From positions 1-46,364 of the forward strand of contig CAITSE010000191.1 in the NCBI GenBank assembly GCA_903894975.1: a DNA stretch of 46,364 nt, given 5' to 3'. Each line of letters starts with the position of its first letter. The stretch's first letter is position 1. Source of the stretch: an uncultured Lentisphaerota bacterium. GTDB lineage: Bacteria; Verrucomicrobiota; Lentisphaeria; Oligosphaerales; CAITYL01. Below are positions 23,901 to 33,300 of this stretch, piece by piece. The position numbers and the translations under genes are program-made. The notes below the pieces were generated by a model. The model searched no databases, had not been told where the DNA came from, and worked only from the letters and a program-made list of their open reading frames with translations.

Positions 23901-26564
23901 GGCGTGGCGGTGGACGCCGCCGGCAACCTCTATGTCGCCGACACCTACAATCATGCCATCCGCAAAATCACCCCGGCTGGCGGCGTTTCGACCATCGGCG
24001 GCAGCCCCGCCATTTCCGGCACGGCCGACGGCCTGGGCGGCGCGGCCAGATTCAACATGCCGTATGGCCTTGCCGTGGACGGCGCCGGGGGTACAATCTA
24101 TGTCGTCGACTCCTCCAACCACCGCATCAGCAGGGGTTTGCTGGCCTCATCACTGGACATCACGAGCACCGGCCTGGCCGCCGGCACCGTCGGCTTCGCC
24201 TACAACCAGGCCCTGGCCGCCACCGGCGGTGTCACGCCCTATACCTGGTCCCTGGCCACCGGCAGCCTGCCCGCCGGACTGAGCCTGACCAGCGACGGTC
24301 TCATCACCGGCACACCGGCCACAGCCGGCTCCGCCAGCGTCACCGTCCAAGTCACGGATAGCAATCTCTTGTCCGTAACCCAGGCATTCACCCTGACGGT
24401 CGCCCCAGGCCTGCCGGTCATCACGACCGGAACCCAACTGGCGACCGGAACCGTCGGCTTCGCCTACAGCCAGACCCTGGCCGCCACCGCCGGCGCCACG
24501 CCCTACACCTGGGCCGTCATCTCCGGCAGCCTGCCCGCCGGCTTGAGCCTGAGCAGCTACGGCATCATTACCGGCACCCCGGCCGCCGCCGGCTCCGCCA
24601 GCGTCACCATCCGCGTCACCGGCGCCAACGCCCTGTCCAGCTCCGGCAGCTTCACCCTCACGGTGGTCAGTGCACCCCTCCCGCCGACCATTACCACCGG
24701 CGGCAGCCTGACGACCGGCACCTTCGGCTTCGCCTACAGCCAGATCCTGACGGCCACCGGCGGCGCCACGCCCTATACCTGGGCACTGGCCTCCGGCAGC
24801 CTGACCGCCGGCCTGAGCCTGACCGGCAGCGGTAACTACGGCATCATCACCGGCACGCCCGCCACCACCGCGCTCGCCGCTTTCTCGATCCAGGTCACCG
24901 GCGGCAATGCCATGTCCTCCACCAAGTCGTTCACTCTCCCCGTCACCAGCAGCGGCATCGCGCCGACCATCACCTCCTCCAACCTGGCGGCCGGCACCGT
25001 CAATGCGGCCTACAGCCAGATCCTGACGGCCACCGGCGGCGCCGCGCCCTACACCTGGTCCTTCTCCTCCGGCAGCCTGCCCGGCGGACTAAATCTGACC
25101 GGCAGCACCGGCATCATCACCGGCACCCCCACCACCACCGGCAGCGCCAGCTTCTCCATCAAGGTGACCGGCGCCAACGCCGTGTCCTCGTCCAAGTCCT
25201 TCATTCTCTCCGTAGTGACCGCCCCCGCGCCGACCATCACCTCCTCCAGTTTAGCGTCTGGAAATGTCGGCGTGGTCTACAATCAGACCCTGGCCGCCAC
25301 CGGCGGCATAACGCCGTACAGTTGGGCTCTGGCCTCCGGCAGCCTGCCCACCGGCCTGAGCCTGACCGGCAGCGGCAACTACGGCATCATCACCGGCACG
25401 CCCGCCATCACCGGCACCACCAGCTTCTCCGTCAAGGTGGGCGGCGCCAACGCCATGTCCTCGACCAAGTCGTTCAACCTCCTCGTCACCGGCAGCGCCA
25501 CCACGCCGACCATCACCTCCTCCAGCCTGGCAGCCGGCGCCGTCGGCGTGTTCTACAACCAGACCCTGGCCGCCAGCGGCGGCGTCACGCCCTACACTTG
25601 GTCCGTCGTTTCCGGCAGCCTGCCTGGCGGACTAAATCTGACCGGCAGCACCGGCATCATCACCGGCACGCCCACCGTTACTGGCACCGCCAGCTTCTCG
25701 GTCAAGGTGGCCGGCGCCAACCTCTTGTCCTCGACCAAGGCCTTCTATCTCTACGTAGCCACCGCATCCTCGCCGACCATCATCACGAGCATGCTGACCA
25801 CCGGCACCATCTCCCGGCCGTACAGCATGATCTTGACCGCCACCGGCGGCGCCACGCCCTATGCCTGGTCTGTCGCCTCCGGCAGCCTGCCCACCGGCCT
25901 GAGCCTGACCGGCAGCGGCAACTACGGCGTCATCACCGGCACACCCACCGCCCTGGGCTCCGCCAGCCTCACCCTCCGGGTCACCGGCGCCAACGCCATG
26001 ACGTCCACCAAGGCGTTCAGCCTCTACGTTGCCCCAAACGCGCCGGTGATCGTTACCACCGCCTTGCCGGCCGGCACGATGGGCGTGCCCTACAACCAAG
26101 TCCTGACGGCCACCTCCGGCGTCCTCCCCTACACTTGGTCCATCTACTCCGGCAGCTTGCCCGCCGGCTTGATCCTCTCCAGTAGCGGTGTCATCTCCGG
26201 CACCCCGACCACCGCCGGCGTCACGTCCAGCGTCACCGTTCGGGTGACTGCCGGCGACTCCCTGTCATACACACGGTCCTTCACCATGGTCACCGCCGAG
26301 AACTCCTATGTCTGGGCCAACTTTGTCGGCCAGCCCAGCTCCATGGGCAGCCTCAACGGCACCGGCACCGCCGCCAGATTCTTCAGTCCTTACGGCGGGG
26401 CGACGGACCGCTTGGGCAATCTCTATGTCGCCGACTCTTCAAACCACACCATCCGCAAGGTTACTCCGGCCGGTGTCGTCTCCACCCTCGCCGGCAGTCC
26501 GGGATCGATGGGTAGCACGAACGGCGCCGGCATGGCGCCAGGTTCTATTATCCCAGGGGCGTGA
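14994..26564 (+). CDS. giant secreted M6-like metalloprotease with Ig-like and NHL-propeller arrays (N-terminal part, ends at frameshift)
   Basis: The product is 3856 aa before a premature stop. A long n-region and hydrophobic stretch end near AALA (residue ~44), a probable signal peptide. Residues ~50-545 form an M6-type zincin with HETGHFLGLPD (His348, Glu349, His352) and a following LMAGGSWNGD. One He_PIG-like Ig domain comes next, then a jelly-roll-like domain (about 637-801, FTENFENAGSIP...YGVCIDDVSV). The rest is tandem Ig-like domains (PTITT..GTVG.AY.Q.LAATGG..PY.W..) and six-bladed NHL-type propellers (GNLYVAD..NHTIRKVTP.G.VTTLAGSPG). The last nine residues (APGSIIPGA) are out of the repeat pattern, which continues in another frame at 26537. 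The likely full product is about 7,080 aa. It lies directly downstream of the T2SS genes, so it is a candidate substrate (inference). Confidence 0.85.
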   Translation: MNRIFSPGVFSLISSCRDRQLTRNWRWPALIALGSLLVTWQAALAVPACPEPATEQQPDGQKIQVHLRGDEFSHWHEDADGFTVLRDAKSRSWKYAERDAAGKLAPGQAVVGRDDPRKRGLGKSLRPDGETQRSSALRTSRLGGGSSSQGSSVLPDATLELVPRTGTIKNLVVLVEFPDKPHTRTREEFNSLFNTTNYTVDGAVGSVKDYYKEVSYGKLEVESVVTDWIMMDNGYAYYGANDLNDNDIRPREMVAEALAKLKATGLDFSTLDANNDGQIDGLTIIHAGGGEEYGGNDPNYIWSHKWNLTTPVIYDGKTLSAYHTEPERRGWDTSPITQGITRIGVICHETGHFLGLPDLYDYHYDSQGAGKFCLMAGGSWNGDYGTRPAQMSAWCKKALAWVTTTTVTTTGTWSLPRVEDSPTVYQLNGAFPSTQYFLIENRQGVLFDASLPGSQRGLLIWHVDETQSTNNDRTHFKVDLEEASGVQHLEQYTSNAGDDADYFRANTMASFTQSTTPNTQSYAGGVLGLDVTGISAPGSTMTFTVSAPAPTISTTALSAGMIGVAYNQALAVSGGTPPYTWSMAGGSLPAGLSLSSAGLITGTPSAAGTSNVTIRVTAGNSLYATAKFSLTINLARSIPFTENFENAGSIPVNWTQELVTDSISWVFQNGGGKDATNTNNPPTAHGGSYNAVLLAKSWNDHQTKLVSPMLNFGSATQNARLTFWHCMKDWGGDQDELRVFYKASVSGSWTLLATYTANVATWTEQTLTLPTPGSTYFIAFEGNAIYGYGVCIDDVSVTSETPIPPTITTSTSLISGTVGLAYRQDLAATGGVTPYTWSMAAGSLPAGLGMTTDGIITGTPATAGATSFTVRITDGNALSSTQGFNLTVAPGAPTLAAITLATGTVGFSYGQALSATGGVAPYAWSIVSGSLPAGMALTTSGIITGTPAAAGAATFTVQATGGNALSASRAFSLTVIPGAPTILTTGTVLTTGTVGLATSQTLAATGGVAPYAWSIASGSLPAGLALTFNGIITGTPTAAGTTSATVRVTGNNGLAATRFYNLYVAPGAPTITSTGLAAGTVGFAYNQALAATGGVTPYTWAITAGSLPAGLTLGSGGIITGTPTAAAAASFTVQVTGANALATSQAFTLAILPGAPTLAPAILATGSVGIAYTQPLSATGGMTPYTWSLAAGSLPTGLSLNSAGLITGTPAATGTSSFTIQVTGGNALSSSGLFNLVTVNVPVPPTITTISLTTGTVGLVYSQTLAATDGVTPYAWSLAAGSLPAGLNLSSAGLITGTPTAAATANFTVQVTGNDTLFSTQAFTLSVVPGAPTITTGVLTTGTVGLTYSQTLAASGGVTPYTWSLAAGNLPDGLSLNDGGVISGTPTTTGTTSVTVQATGGNALSATRMLSLTIAVGTPTITTGNTLTTGTVGLAYSQTLAATGGTAPYAWSLVTGSLPAGLNLNSNGIITGTPSAAGTTSMTARVTGGNALTTTKAFSLAVVPGAPTILTTGTVLTTGTVGLAVSLELAASGGVEPYTWSLASGSLPDGLALAEAGILTGTPTTAGNTVATVRVTGANGLSATRFYNLHVAPGAPTLTTTGLTAGTVGFAYNQALAASGGVTPYNWTLTAGNLPAGLTLNSAGLITGTPTAATGTSSNSFTIQVTGSNALATSQAFTLAILPGAPAITTTSLAAATLTRAYSQSLAATGGATPYTWAVASGSLPAGLSLTGNGLITGTPTVTGTSSFTVQVTGGNALAATKAFSLAVIQGVPNITTVSLLTGTISRAYSMSLSASSGISPYTWSIAAGSLPAGLSLSSNGVISGTPTAVGTTSVTFQVAGSNTLTATKAFSLTIAQNSPVMITSALPAGTMGMPYNQILTATAGATPYNWAITSGNLPVGLSLSSTGLLSGTPTIGGTASVTIRVTGGDGLSSSRFFYLTIAENSYAWSNFAGRPGIPGSLNGTGTGASFSMAYAAAIDATGNLYVADRTNHTIRKVTPEGAVTTLAGSPGAIGSTDGTGSSARFYYPSGITVDATGNLYVTDGNNHTIRKVTPAGVVTTFAGSPGVSGSADGAGAAARFYGPSGITSDVAGNLYVADSNNHTIRKVTPAGVVTTFAGSPGVSGRTNGVGTAARFYYPSGVAVDGNGSIYVADCYNYAIRRIMPDGTVSFFAGSTTGMAGSADGTGGAARFIMPRGVAADADCNVYVADTYNRTIRKITPAGAVTTIGGSPGLSGTSDGLGGAARFNQPYGIVVDRAGQVLYAVDSYNYRVSKGVPIALPIITTTSLEIGMVNHAYDQALAASGGMTPYAWTLAAGDLPTGLSLSSDGFIRGTPTAAGTSTLTFRVTGSNAMSSSAVFNLIITDPTTPPTLTTANLMTGAVGVTYSQTLAATGGLPPYAWAVTAGSLPAGLSLDSSGVISGTPEAAGSANVTIQATGANAMSASLAFSLVIVEAAAPPVITTTSLATGTAGLAYSQALAATGAMPCTWALASGSLPAGLDLSSRGLITGTPVATGTASFTVQVTGGNAASSTQEFSLFIAPGAPTIVTSVLPTGIVLRAYNQGLAATGGIPPYSWSIAAGSLPDGLSLTGSGLITGTPTAVGTANVTLRATGGNAMSSTKAFSLIVAQNLPAVTTSVVPAGTAGVPYSQILTATAGMPPYTWSLVSGSLPTGLNLSSAGIITGTPITAGVTASFTVQVTGNDARSAARTFSLTIVENAYAWTNFAGQPGVGGNLDGAGAAARFLTPYDAVVDGIGNLYVADRSNHTIRKVAPDGAVTTLAGSPGLAGSTDGTGSAARFYNPSGLAIDADGTLYVADGNNHTIRKVAPDGAVTTLAGSPGLSGSADGSGDAARFYNPSGLAVDATGTLYVADSNNHTLRKVTSKGAVTTLAGSPGLTGRINATGAAARFNYPASVAVDSAGTIYVADYYNYAIRKVTPDGAVTTFAGSDSGASGNTDGLSTGARFTLPHGVAVDAAGNLYVADTYNHAIRKITPAGGVSTIGGSPAISGTADGLGGAARFNMPYGLAVDGAGGTIYVVDSSNHRISRGLLASSLDITSTGLAAGTVGFAYNQALAATGGVTPYTWSLATGSLPAGLSLTSDGLITGTPATAGSASVTVQVTDSNLLSVTQAFTLTVAPGLPVITTGTQLATGTVGFAYSQTLAATAGATPYTWAVISGSLPAGLSLSSYGIITGTPAAAGSASVTIRVTGANALSSSGSFTLTVVSAPLPPTITTGGSLTTGTFGFAYSQILTATGGATPYTWALASGSLTAGLSLTGSGNYGIITGTPATTALAAFSIQVTGGNAMSSTKSFTLPVTSSGIAPTITSSNLAAGTVNAAYSQILTATGGAAPYTWSFSSGSLPGGLNLTGSTGIITGTPTTTGSASFSIKVTGANAVSSSKSFILSVVTAPAPTITSSSLASGNVGVVYNQTLAATGGITPYSWALASGSLPTGLSLTGSGNYGIITGTPAITGTTSFSVKVGGANAMSSTKSFNLLVTGSATTPTITSSSLAAGAVGVFYNQTLAASGGVTPYTWSVVSGSLPGGLNLTGSTGIITGTPTVTGTASFSVKVAGANLLSSTKAFYLYVATASSPTIITSMLTTGTISRPYSMILTATGGATPYAWSVASGSLPTGLSLTGSGNYGVITGTPTALGSASLTLRVTGANAMTSTKAFSLYVAPNAPVIVTTALPAGTMGVPYNQVLTATSGVLPYTWSIYSGSLPAGLILSSSGVISGTPTTAGVTSSVTVRVTAGDSLSYTRSFTMVTAENSYVWANFVGQPSSMGSLNGTGTAARFFSPYGGATDRLGNLYVADSSNHTIRKVTPAGVVSTLAGSPGSMGSTNGAGMAPGSIIPGA
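16903..17395 (+). other. jelly-roll-like domain inserted between Ig-like domains 1 and 2
   Basis: About 165 residues unlike the flanking repeats: FTENFENAGSIPVNW, LTFWHCMKDWGGDQDELRVF and YGVCIDDVSV. This resembles MAM/cleaved-adhesin-type domains found in secreted peptidases, which may bind carbohydrate or protein. Confidence 0.6.
17399..21833 (+). repeat. block 1: 13 Ig-like domains then NHL propeller 1
   Basis: Thirteen He_PIG-like domains of about 88 aa are followed at ~20826 by a six-bladed NHL-type propeller. Domains 4-5 and 10-11 of the protein-wide count are a duplicated pair (both start ILTTGTVLTTGTVGLA and are followed by VGFAYNQALAA), about 1.57 kb apart. Confidence 0.8.
21834..24150 (+). 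repeat. block 2: 5 Ig-like domains then NHL propeller 2
   Basis: The last Ig-like domain before the propeller is the PAGTAGVPYSQILTATAG type. The propeller starts near 23142 with AYAWTNFAGQPG and has six blades. Confidence 0.8.
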
Positions 26565-27319
26565 CGACGGATACCGCCGGCAATGTCTATGTGGCGGACA
26601 GCAACAACCACACCATCCGCAAGGTTACCCCGGCCGGCGACGTCACCACCCTCGCCGGCACTCCCGGCAGTTACGGCCAAACCAACGGCACCGGCACCGC
26701 CGCCCGGTTCTACAACCCCGGCGGCGTGGCCGTGGATGCCACCGGCAATGTCTACGTGGCGGACAGCAGCAATCACGCCATCCGCAAGGTCACGCCCGAC
26801 GGTGTTGTCACCACCCTCGCCGGCACCCCCGGCAGCTCGGGCCGCACCGACGGCGCCGGCACGGCCGCCCGGTTCTACTATCCCTACGGCCTGGCCGTGG
26901 ATGCCACCGGCAACGTTTATGTCGCAGATTCTAACAACCACCCCCTCCGCAAGGTCACGCCCGACGGCGTCGTCACCACCTTTGCCGGCAGCACCTCCGG
27001 ACTGATGGGAAGCACGGACGCGATCGGCACCGCCGCCCGGTTCTACTATCCCTACGGCCTGGCCGTGGATGCCGCCGGCAACCTTTTTGTCGCGGACAGC
27101 AACAACTCCACCATCCGGCGGATCTCCCCGGCGGGCGTCGTCACCACCATCGGTGGCAGCCCCCTCATAACCGGTACCGGTACCGGGGCAAAAGATGGCG
27201 TGGGCGGCGAAGCGAGATTCTACTACCCGCGCGGCATTGCCGTTGACAACACGACGCAGGCCCTTTATGTGGTTGATTCCAATAACTATCGCGTCAGCAA
27301 GGGAATTCCCACCTCCTTG
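24151..27319 (+). repeat. block 3: 8 Ig-like domains then NHL propeller 3 (contains the frameshift)
   Basis: Domains 22-26 alternate between a longer form (LTGSGNYGIITGTP) and a shorter form (LTGSTGIITGTP). The propeller starts near 26297 (SYVWANFVGQPS). The frameshift falls within its second blade. Confidence 0.8.
26532..26537 (+). other. apparent single-base deletion / frameshift site
   Basis: Every other blade reads ...G.G.AARFY.P.GV..D. Here GGC-ATG-GC is followed directly by GCC-AGG-TTC in the -1 frame. One base is missing around 26535-26537, and the original frame hits TGA at 26562. Confidence 0.8.
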
Positions 27320-30300
27320 CCGATCATCACGACTACCGGCCTGCAAACCGGCATGATCGCCTCCTTCTACGACCAGGCACTGACCGTCACCGGCGGCACT
27401 CCGCCCTACACCTGGTCCGTCGCCTCCGGCAGCCTGCCCGCCGGCTTGAGCCTGACCGGCAGCGGCGTCATCACCGGCGTCCCGACCACCTTTGAAAACG
27501 CCAACGTCACCGTCCAGGTGATCGACAGCCGGAACCTGCCCGGCGCGGCCGCGTTCAGCCTCAGTATCGTGGATCCGACCGCCCCGCCGGCCATCACCTC
27601 CACCAGCCTGGCAGTCGGCGTGGTGGGCCGTGCCTACAGCCAGCCCCTGACCGCCACCGGCGGCGTCCCGCCCTACACCTGGGTCCTTGCCTCCGGCAGT
27701 CTGCCCAACGGCCTGAGCCTGGGCGAGGACGGCGTCATCTCCGGCACCCCGGCCGCCGCCGGCGCCGCCACCTTCACCGTCCAGGCGAAAGGGGCCAATA
27801 CCCTGGCCGACGCCATCTCCATCCGCCTGGTCATCCTGGAAGCGTCCGCCGTGCCGTTCATCACCTCCACCTCCCTGATGACCGGCATGATCAGCACCGG
27901 TTACAGCCAAACCCTGGCCGCCACCGGCGGCGCGCTCCCCTACACATGGTCCATCGCTTCCGGAAACCTGCCAAGTGGGTTAACCTTCTCCAGCGCAGGC
28001 ATCATCACCGGCACACCGGTGGCCACTGGGTCCACCAGCTTCACCGTCCGGGTCGCCGGCAGCGACGCTTTGGCCTCAACCCAGGCGTTCACTCTGGTGA
28101 TTTCCCGAACCCCGCCGACCATCAGCTCGTCGATGTTGATAACGGGCACAATTTCCCGGGCCTACAGCTATCCATTGTTTGCCACCGGCGGCATGACGCC
28201 CTACACCTGGTCCGTGGCCGCCGGCAGCAGCCTGCCCGCCGGCTTGAGCCTCTCCAGCAGTAGTGGCCTCGTCACCGGCACGCCGACAGCCGTGGGCACC
28301 ACCAACGTCACCATCCAAGTTTCCGGCGACAATGCGGTCTCCACCAAGAACATCACCATCACCATTGCCCAGAACACGCCTGTGTTCTTCGGCTACGACC
28401 TGCCTGCCGCCACGGCGGGCGTGCCCTACAACCAGATCTTGACGGCCACGGCCGGCGCCCCGCCCTATACCTGGGCCGTCATCTCCGGCAGCTTGCCGGC
28501 CGGATTTACCTTGAGCCGCGACGGCGTCCTCACCGGCCTCTCTAACGTGCCCGGCACCTCGGCCAGTTTCACCATTCAGGTCATCGGAACCGACGCGCTC
28601 TCCTCCTCCTACCCGTTCACCCTGGCCACCGTGGAAAACCTCTATGCGTGGGCCAACCTTGCCGGCCTGCCCCGCACCAGCGGCAACCTCAACGGCACCG
28701 GCACCGCCGCCAGATTCTCCTATCCCAATGGCGGAGCGGTGGACAGCCAGGGCAACCTCTATGTCACCGACAAAAGCAACCACACCATCCGCAAGGTCAC
28801 GCCCGCCGGCGTGGTCACCACACTCGCCGGCAACCCGGGCCTCTCCGGCAGCACCGACGGCGTCGGCAGCACCGCCAAGTTCTATTCGCCTTACGGCATC
28901 GCCATCGACGCCGCCGACACCCTCTATGTCACGGATTACGGCAACCACACCATTCGCAAGGTCACGACGCCCGACGGCACCGTCACCACCTTCGCCGGCA
29001 GCCCGGCAGCCATCGGCTACACCGATGGCGCCGGCAGTGCCGCCAGGTTCTACAACCCCGCCGGCGTGGCCGTGGACGCCGCCGGAACCGTCTATGTCGC
29101 GGATAACGGCTACAGCCTCATCCGCAAGATCACGCCGGATGGCGCCGTCACCACTCTGGCCGGCTTGGCGAATGTCACTGGGAACACGAACGGCACGGGC
29201 AGCGCCGCCAGGTTCAACCATCCCACCGGCGTGACCGTGGACGCCGCCGGAACCGTCTATGTCGCGGATTATTACAGCTACAACATCCGCAAAATTACCC
29301 CCTCCGGCACCGTCTCCACCTTTGCCGGCGGCGGCATCCCTGGAAACACGGATGGCACGGGTAGCAACGCACGCTTCTTCTATCCTGCCGGCGTGGCCGT
29401 GGACGCTTCCGGCACTGTCTATGTGGCGGAAAACTACAGCAACACCATCCGCAAGATCACTCCGGCGGGCGTCGTCACCACCATTGGTGGCAGCCCGGAT
29501 ATTTCCGGCGCCAGCGATGGCGTGGGCGGCGCGGCCAGATTTTACTATCCTTATGGCATTGCCGTGGACAGCGCAAGGCAGACACTCTATGCGATGGACT
29601 CGCAAAATAATCGCATCAGCAAGGGAACGCTCGTCTTCCCGCCGGCCATCAGCGGCCTCAGCCTGCCGACCGCCACCGCGAACTGCGCCTATAGCCAGGC
29701 ACTGACCGCCACCGGCGGCGCCACCCCCTACGCCTGGTCGCTCGCCGCCGGCAACCTGCCTGACGGCCTGAGCCTCGCCAGCGACGGCGTCCTCTCCGGC
29801 GCCCCGGCCGCCGGCGGCATCGCCGGCTTCACCGTCCGGGTTACCGGCGCCAATGCCCTGACCGCCACGGCCGCGTTCACCCTTGTCGTCGCTGATCCCG
29901 TCTCGCCGCCGACCATCACCACCATCGCCTTGACGCCCTGCGCGATGGGCCTGGCCTACAGCCAAGCCCTGGCCGCCACCGGCGGCACCCCCCCCTACGC
30001 CTGGGCCCTGACCGCCGGCAGCCTGCCCGAAGGCCTGAGCCTGGACAGCCACGGCCTCATCAACGGCTCGCCGGCCGCCACCGGCACGGCCAGCTTCACC
30101 GTCCAGGTCACCGGCGCCAACGGCTTGTCCGCCGCCGCCGCATTTACGCTTGCCGCGGTGGACACAACCACGCCGCCGGTCATTACCACCACCAGCCTGG
30201 CGGCCGGCAACGTCGGCATCGCCTATAGCCAGCCCCTGGCCGCCACCGGCGTCGCGCCCTGCGCCTGGACCCTGGCCACCGGCAGCCTGCCCGCCAGCTT

Positions 30301-33300
30301 GAGCCTGAACCCCGTCGGCATCATTACCGGCACGCCGATCACCACCGGCACGGCCAGCTTCACCGTCCGGGTCACCGGCGCCAACGCCATCTCCTCGACC
30401 CGAAGCTTCCTCCTGGCCGTCGCGCCGGGCGCCCCCACCATCGCCACAAGCATTCTGACTACAGGCACCCTCTCCCGCACCTATACTTACAACCTGACCG
30501 CCACGGGCGGGACTTCGCCTTACTCCTGGTCCGTGGCCGCCGGCAGCCTGCCCGCCGGCCTGACCCTCTCCGGCAGCGGCATCATCTCCGGCACCCCGGT
30601 GGCCCTTGGCATCGCCAGCGTCACCCTCCGGGCCACTGGCGGCAACGGCCTGGCCGCGACCAAGACCTTCACCCTCCCCATTGCCCAAAATCTGCCCGTG
30701 TTTGTCACCGGCACCGTGGCCGCCGGCACCGTGGGTGTGCCCTACAACCAGATCCTGACCGCCACCTCCGGCGCGCTCCCGTATACCTGGTCCGTCATCT
30801 CCGGCAGTCTGCCCGCAGGCCTGACCCTCTCCGGCAGCGGCGTCATCACCGGCATCCCGACCGTCGCCGGCCCCATCGCCAACGTCACCATTATGGTCAC
30901 CGGCCGCGACACCCTGGCCGCCTCCCGGACGTTCAGCCTGACCATCGTCGAGGACACCTATGCCTGGGCCAACTTTGCCGGCCTGCCCCGCACCATCGGC
31001 AGTCTCAACGGCACCGGCACCGCCGCCAGATTCTACTATCCCTACGGCGGAGCGGTGGACAGCGCGGGCAATCTCTATGTCGCCGACCGCTCGAACCATA
31101 CGATCCGCAAGGTCACGCCGGACGGCGCCGTCTCCACCCTCGCCGGCAGTCCGGGATCGATGGGCAACACAAACGGCACCGGCACCGCCGCCAGGTTCAA
31201 CTATCCCAGCAGCGTGGCCGTGGATGCCGCCGGAACCCTGTATGTCGCGGATGCTTCCAACCACACCATCCGCAAGGTCACCACGCCGGACGGCGTGGTC
31301 ACCACCCTCGCCGGCAGTCCGGGATCGTTTGGCAGCACCGACGGCGCCGGCAACGCCGCCAGGTTCTACTCTCCCAACGGCGTGGCCGTGGATGCCGCCG
31401 GCACCGTGTACGTCGCGGATTCTTCCAATTACACGATCCGCAAGATTACGCCGGAAGGCATGGTCACCACCCTCGCCGGCAGTCCGGGATCAATGGGCAG
31501 CACGAACGGCGCCGGCAACGTCGCCAGATTCTTCTATCCCTGCAGCGTGGCCGTGGATGCCGCCGGAACCATCTATGTCGCGGATTCTTCCAACTATGCC
31601 ATCCGCAAAGTCACGCCGGAGGGCGCCGTCACCACCTTGGCCAGTGGCGGGTTTGGCAACACCGCCGCCTTCTATTATCCTCGCGGCGTGGCCGTGGACG
31701 GGGCCGGCAATGTCTATGTGGCCGACACCAACAGTCATGCCATCCGCAAAATCACCCCGGCGGGCGCCATCACCACCATCGGCGGCAGCCCCGGCATTTC
31801 CGGTTTCAGCAACGGGTTGGGCGGAGAGGCCCGGTTCTATTCGCCGAACGGCCTTGCGGTTGACCGCACCGGAAGCACCGTCTATGTGTTCGACTCCTCC
31901 AACTACCGCGTCAGCAAGGGAACGCCCCCCGCGCCGCCGGTCGTCACCACCACCAGCCTGGCCTCCGGCACCATGAACTTTGCGTACGGCCAGCCCCTGG
32001 CCGCCACCGGCGGCGCCACGCCGTACAGTTGGTCCCTCGCCGAGGGCAGCCTGCCCGCCGGCCTCAGCCTGACCGGCAGCGGCATCCTCACCGGCACCCC
32101 GGCCGCCACCGGCACCGCCGCCTTCTCCGTCCGGGTGACGGACGCCAACGCCCTGTCCGCCAAGGCCACACTCTCTCTCGCTGTCGTGGAAGATCCGACC
32201 GCCGCGCCCGTCATTACCACCACCAGCCTGATGACCGGCGCCTCCAGCTTTGCCTACGAGCAGGCGCTGACCGTCAACGGCGGCGGTTCGTCCAAAGCTT
32301 CCTGGGCCGTGGCCGACGGCAGCCTGCCCGAGGGCCTCAGCCTAAACGAAAATGGCGTCATCTCCGGCACCCCGGCCGCCACCGGCAAGATCAGCTTCTC
32401 CGTCAAGGTGACCGGCGGCAATGCGCTCTCTTCCACCATCACCTTCAACCTGCTCATCGTGGCCGCGAACACCCCGCCGGCCATCACCACCGCCACCTTG
32501 CCGGACGGCACCCTCGGCAGCGCCTACACCCAGGCACTGGCCGCCACCGGGGTGATGCCATACACCTGGACCATGGCCGCCGGCAGCCTGCCCGCCGGCC
32601 TGAGCCTCTCCAGCGCCGGCCTCATCACCGGCACGCCGGCCGCCGCCATCGCCGCCGCCTTCAACGTCCGGGTCACCGGCGGCAACGCCGTGTCCTCAAC
32701 CCAGGCGTTCAACCTGACCATTGCCGCGGGCGCGCCGGCCATCGCCACGGCCAGCCTGCCCACGGGAACCGCCTCCCAGGCCTACACCGTGAGCCTGGCC
32801 GCCACCGGCGGAACCCCGCCCTATGCCTGGACCGTCGCCGACGGCAGCCTGCCCGCCGGCCTGACCCTCTCCGGCAGCGGCATCCTCACCGGCACCCCGG
32901 TCGCCGCCGGCACCACCGGCGTCGTCATCCAGGCGGCCGGCGCCGATGCCCAGACCATCACCAAAACCTTCTATCTGACGATTGTCGAAAGCTATGTGTG
33001 GAGCACCTTCGTCGGCAGCCCGGGAGAATCCGGCAGCACCGACGCCACCGCTGCCGCCGCCAGGTTCTTTATGCCTGCCGGCGTAACGGTTGACGCCGAC
33101 GGCAACCTCTATGTCGCCGACACCTGGAACTCCACCATCCGCAAAGTCACCGCGGACGGCGCCGTCTCCACCCTCGCCGGCAGCCCCGGCGAAACCGGCA
33201 ACACCAATGACACCGGCAGCGCCGCCAGGTTCTACAACCCCGACAGCCTCGCGGTTGACACCGAGGGCAACCTCTATGTCGCCGACTCCGACAACCATGC

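Noticed and set aside
26545-26564. Programmed -1 frameshift as explanation of the split giant gene
   Set aside because: The sequence before the stop has no X-XXY-YYZ slippery heptamer and no obvious stimulatory structure. A deletion or base-calling error is simpler; kept only as a minor option.
28076-31264. 1062-aa open frame on the minus strand, and a similar 878-aa one at 32696-35332
   Set aside because: Both are antisense to the Ig/NHL repeats. They exist because GC-rich repeats avoid stops in the opposite frame; their translations are Gly/Ala/Asp-rich repeats without domain features.
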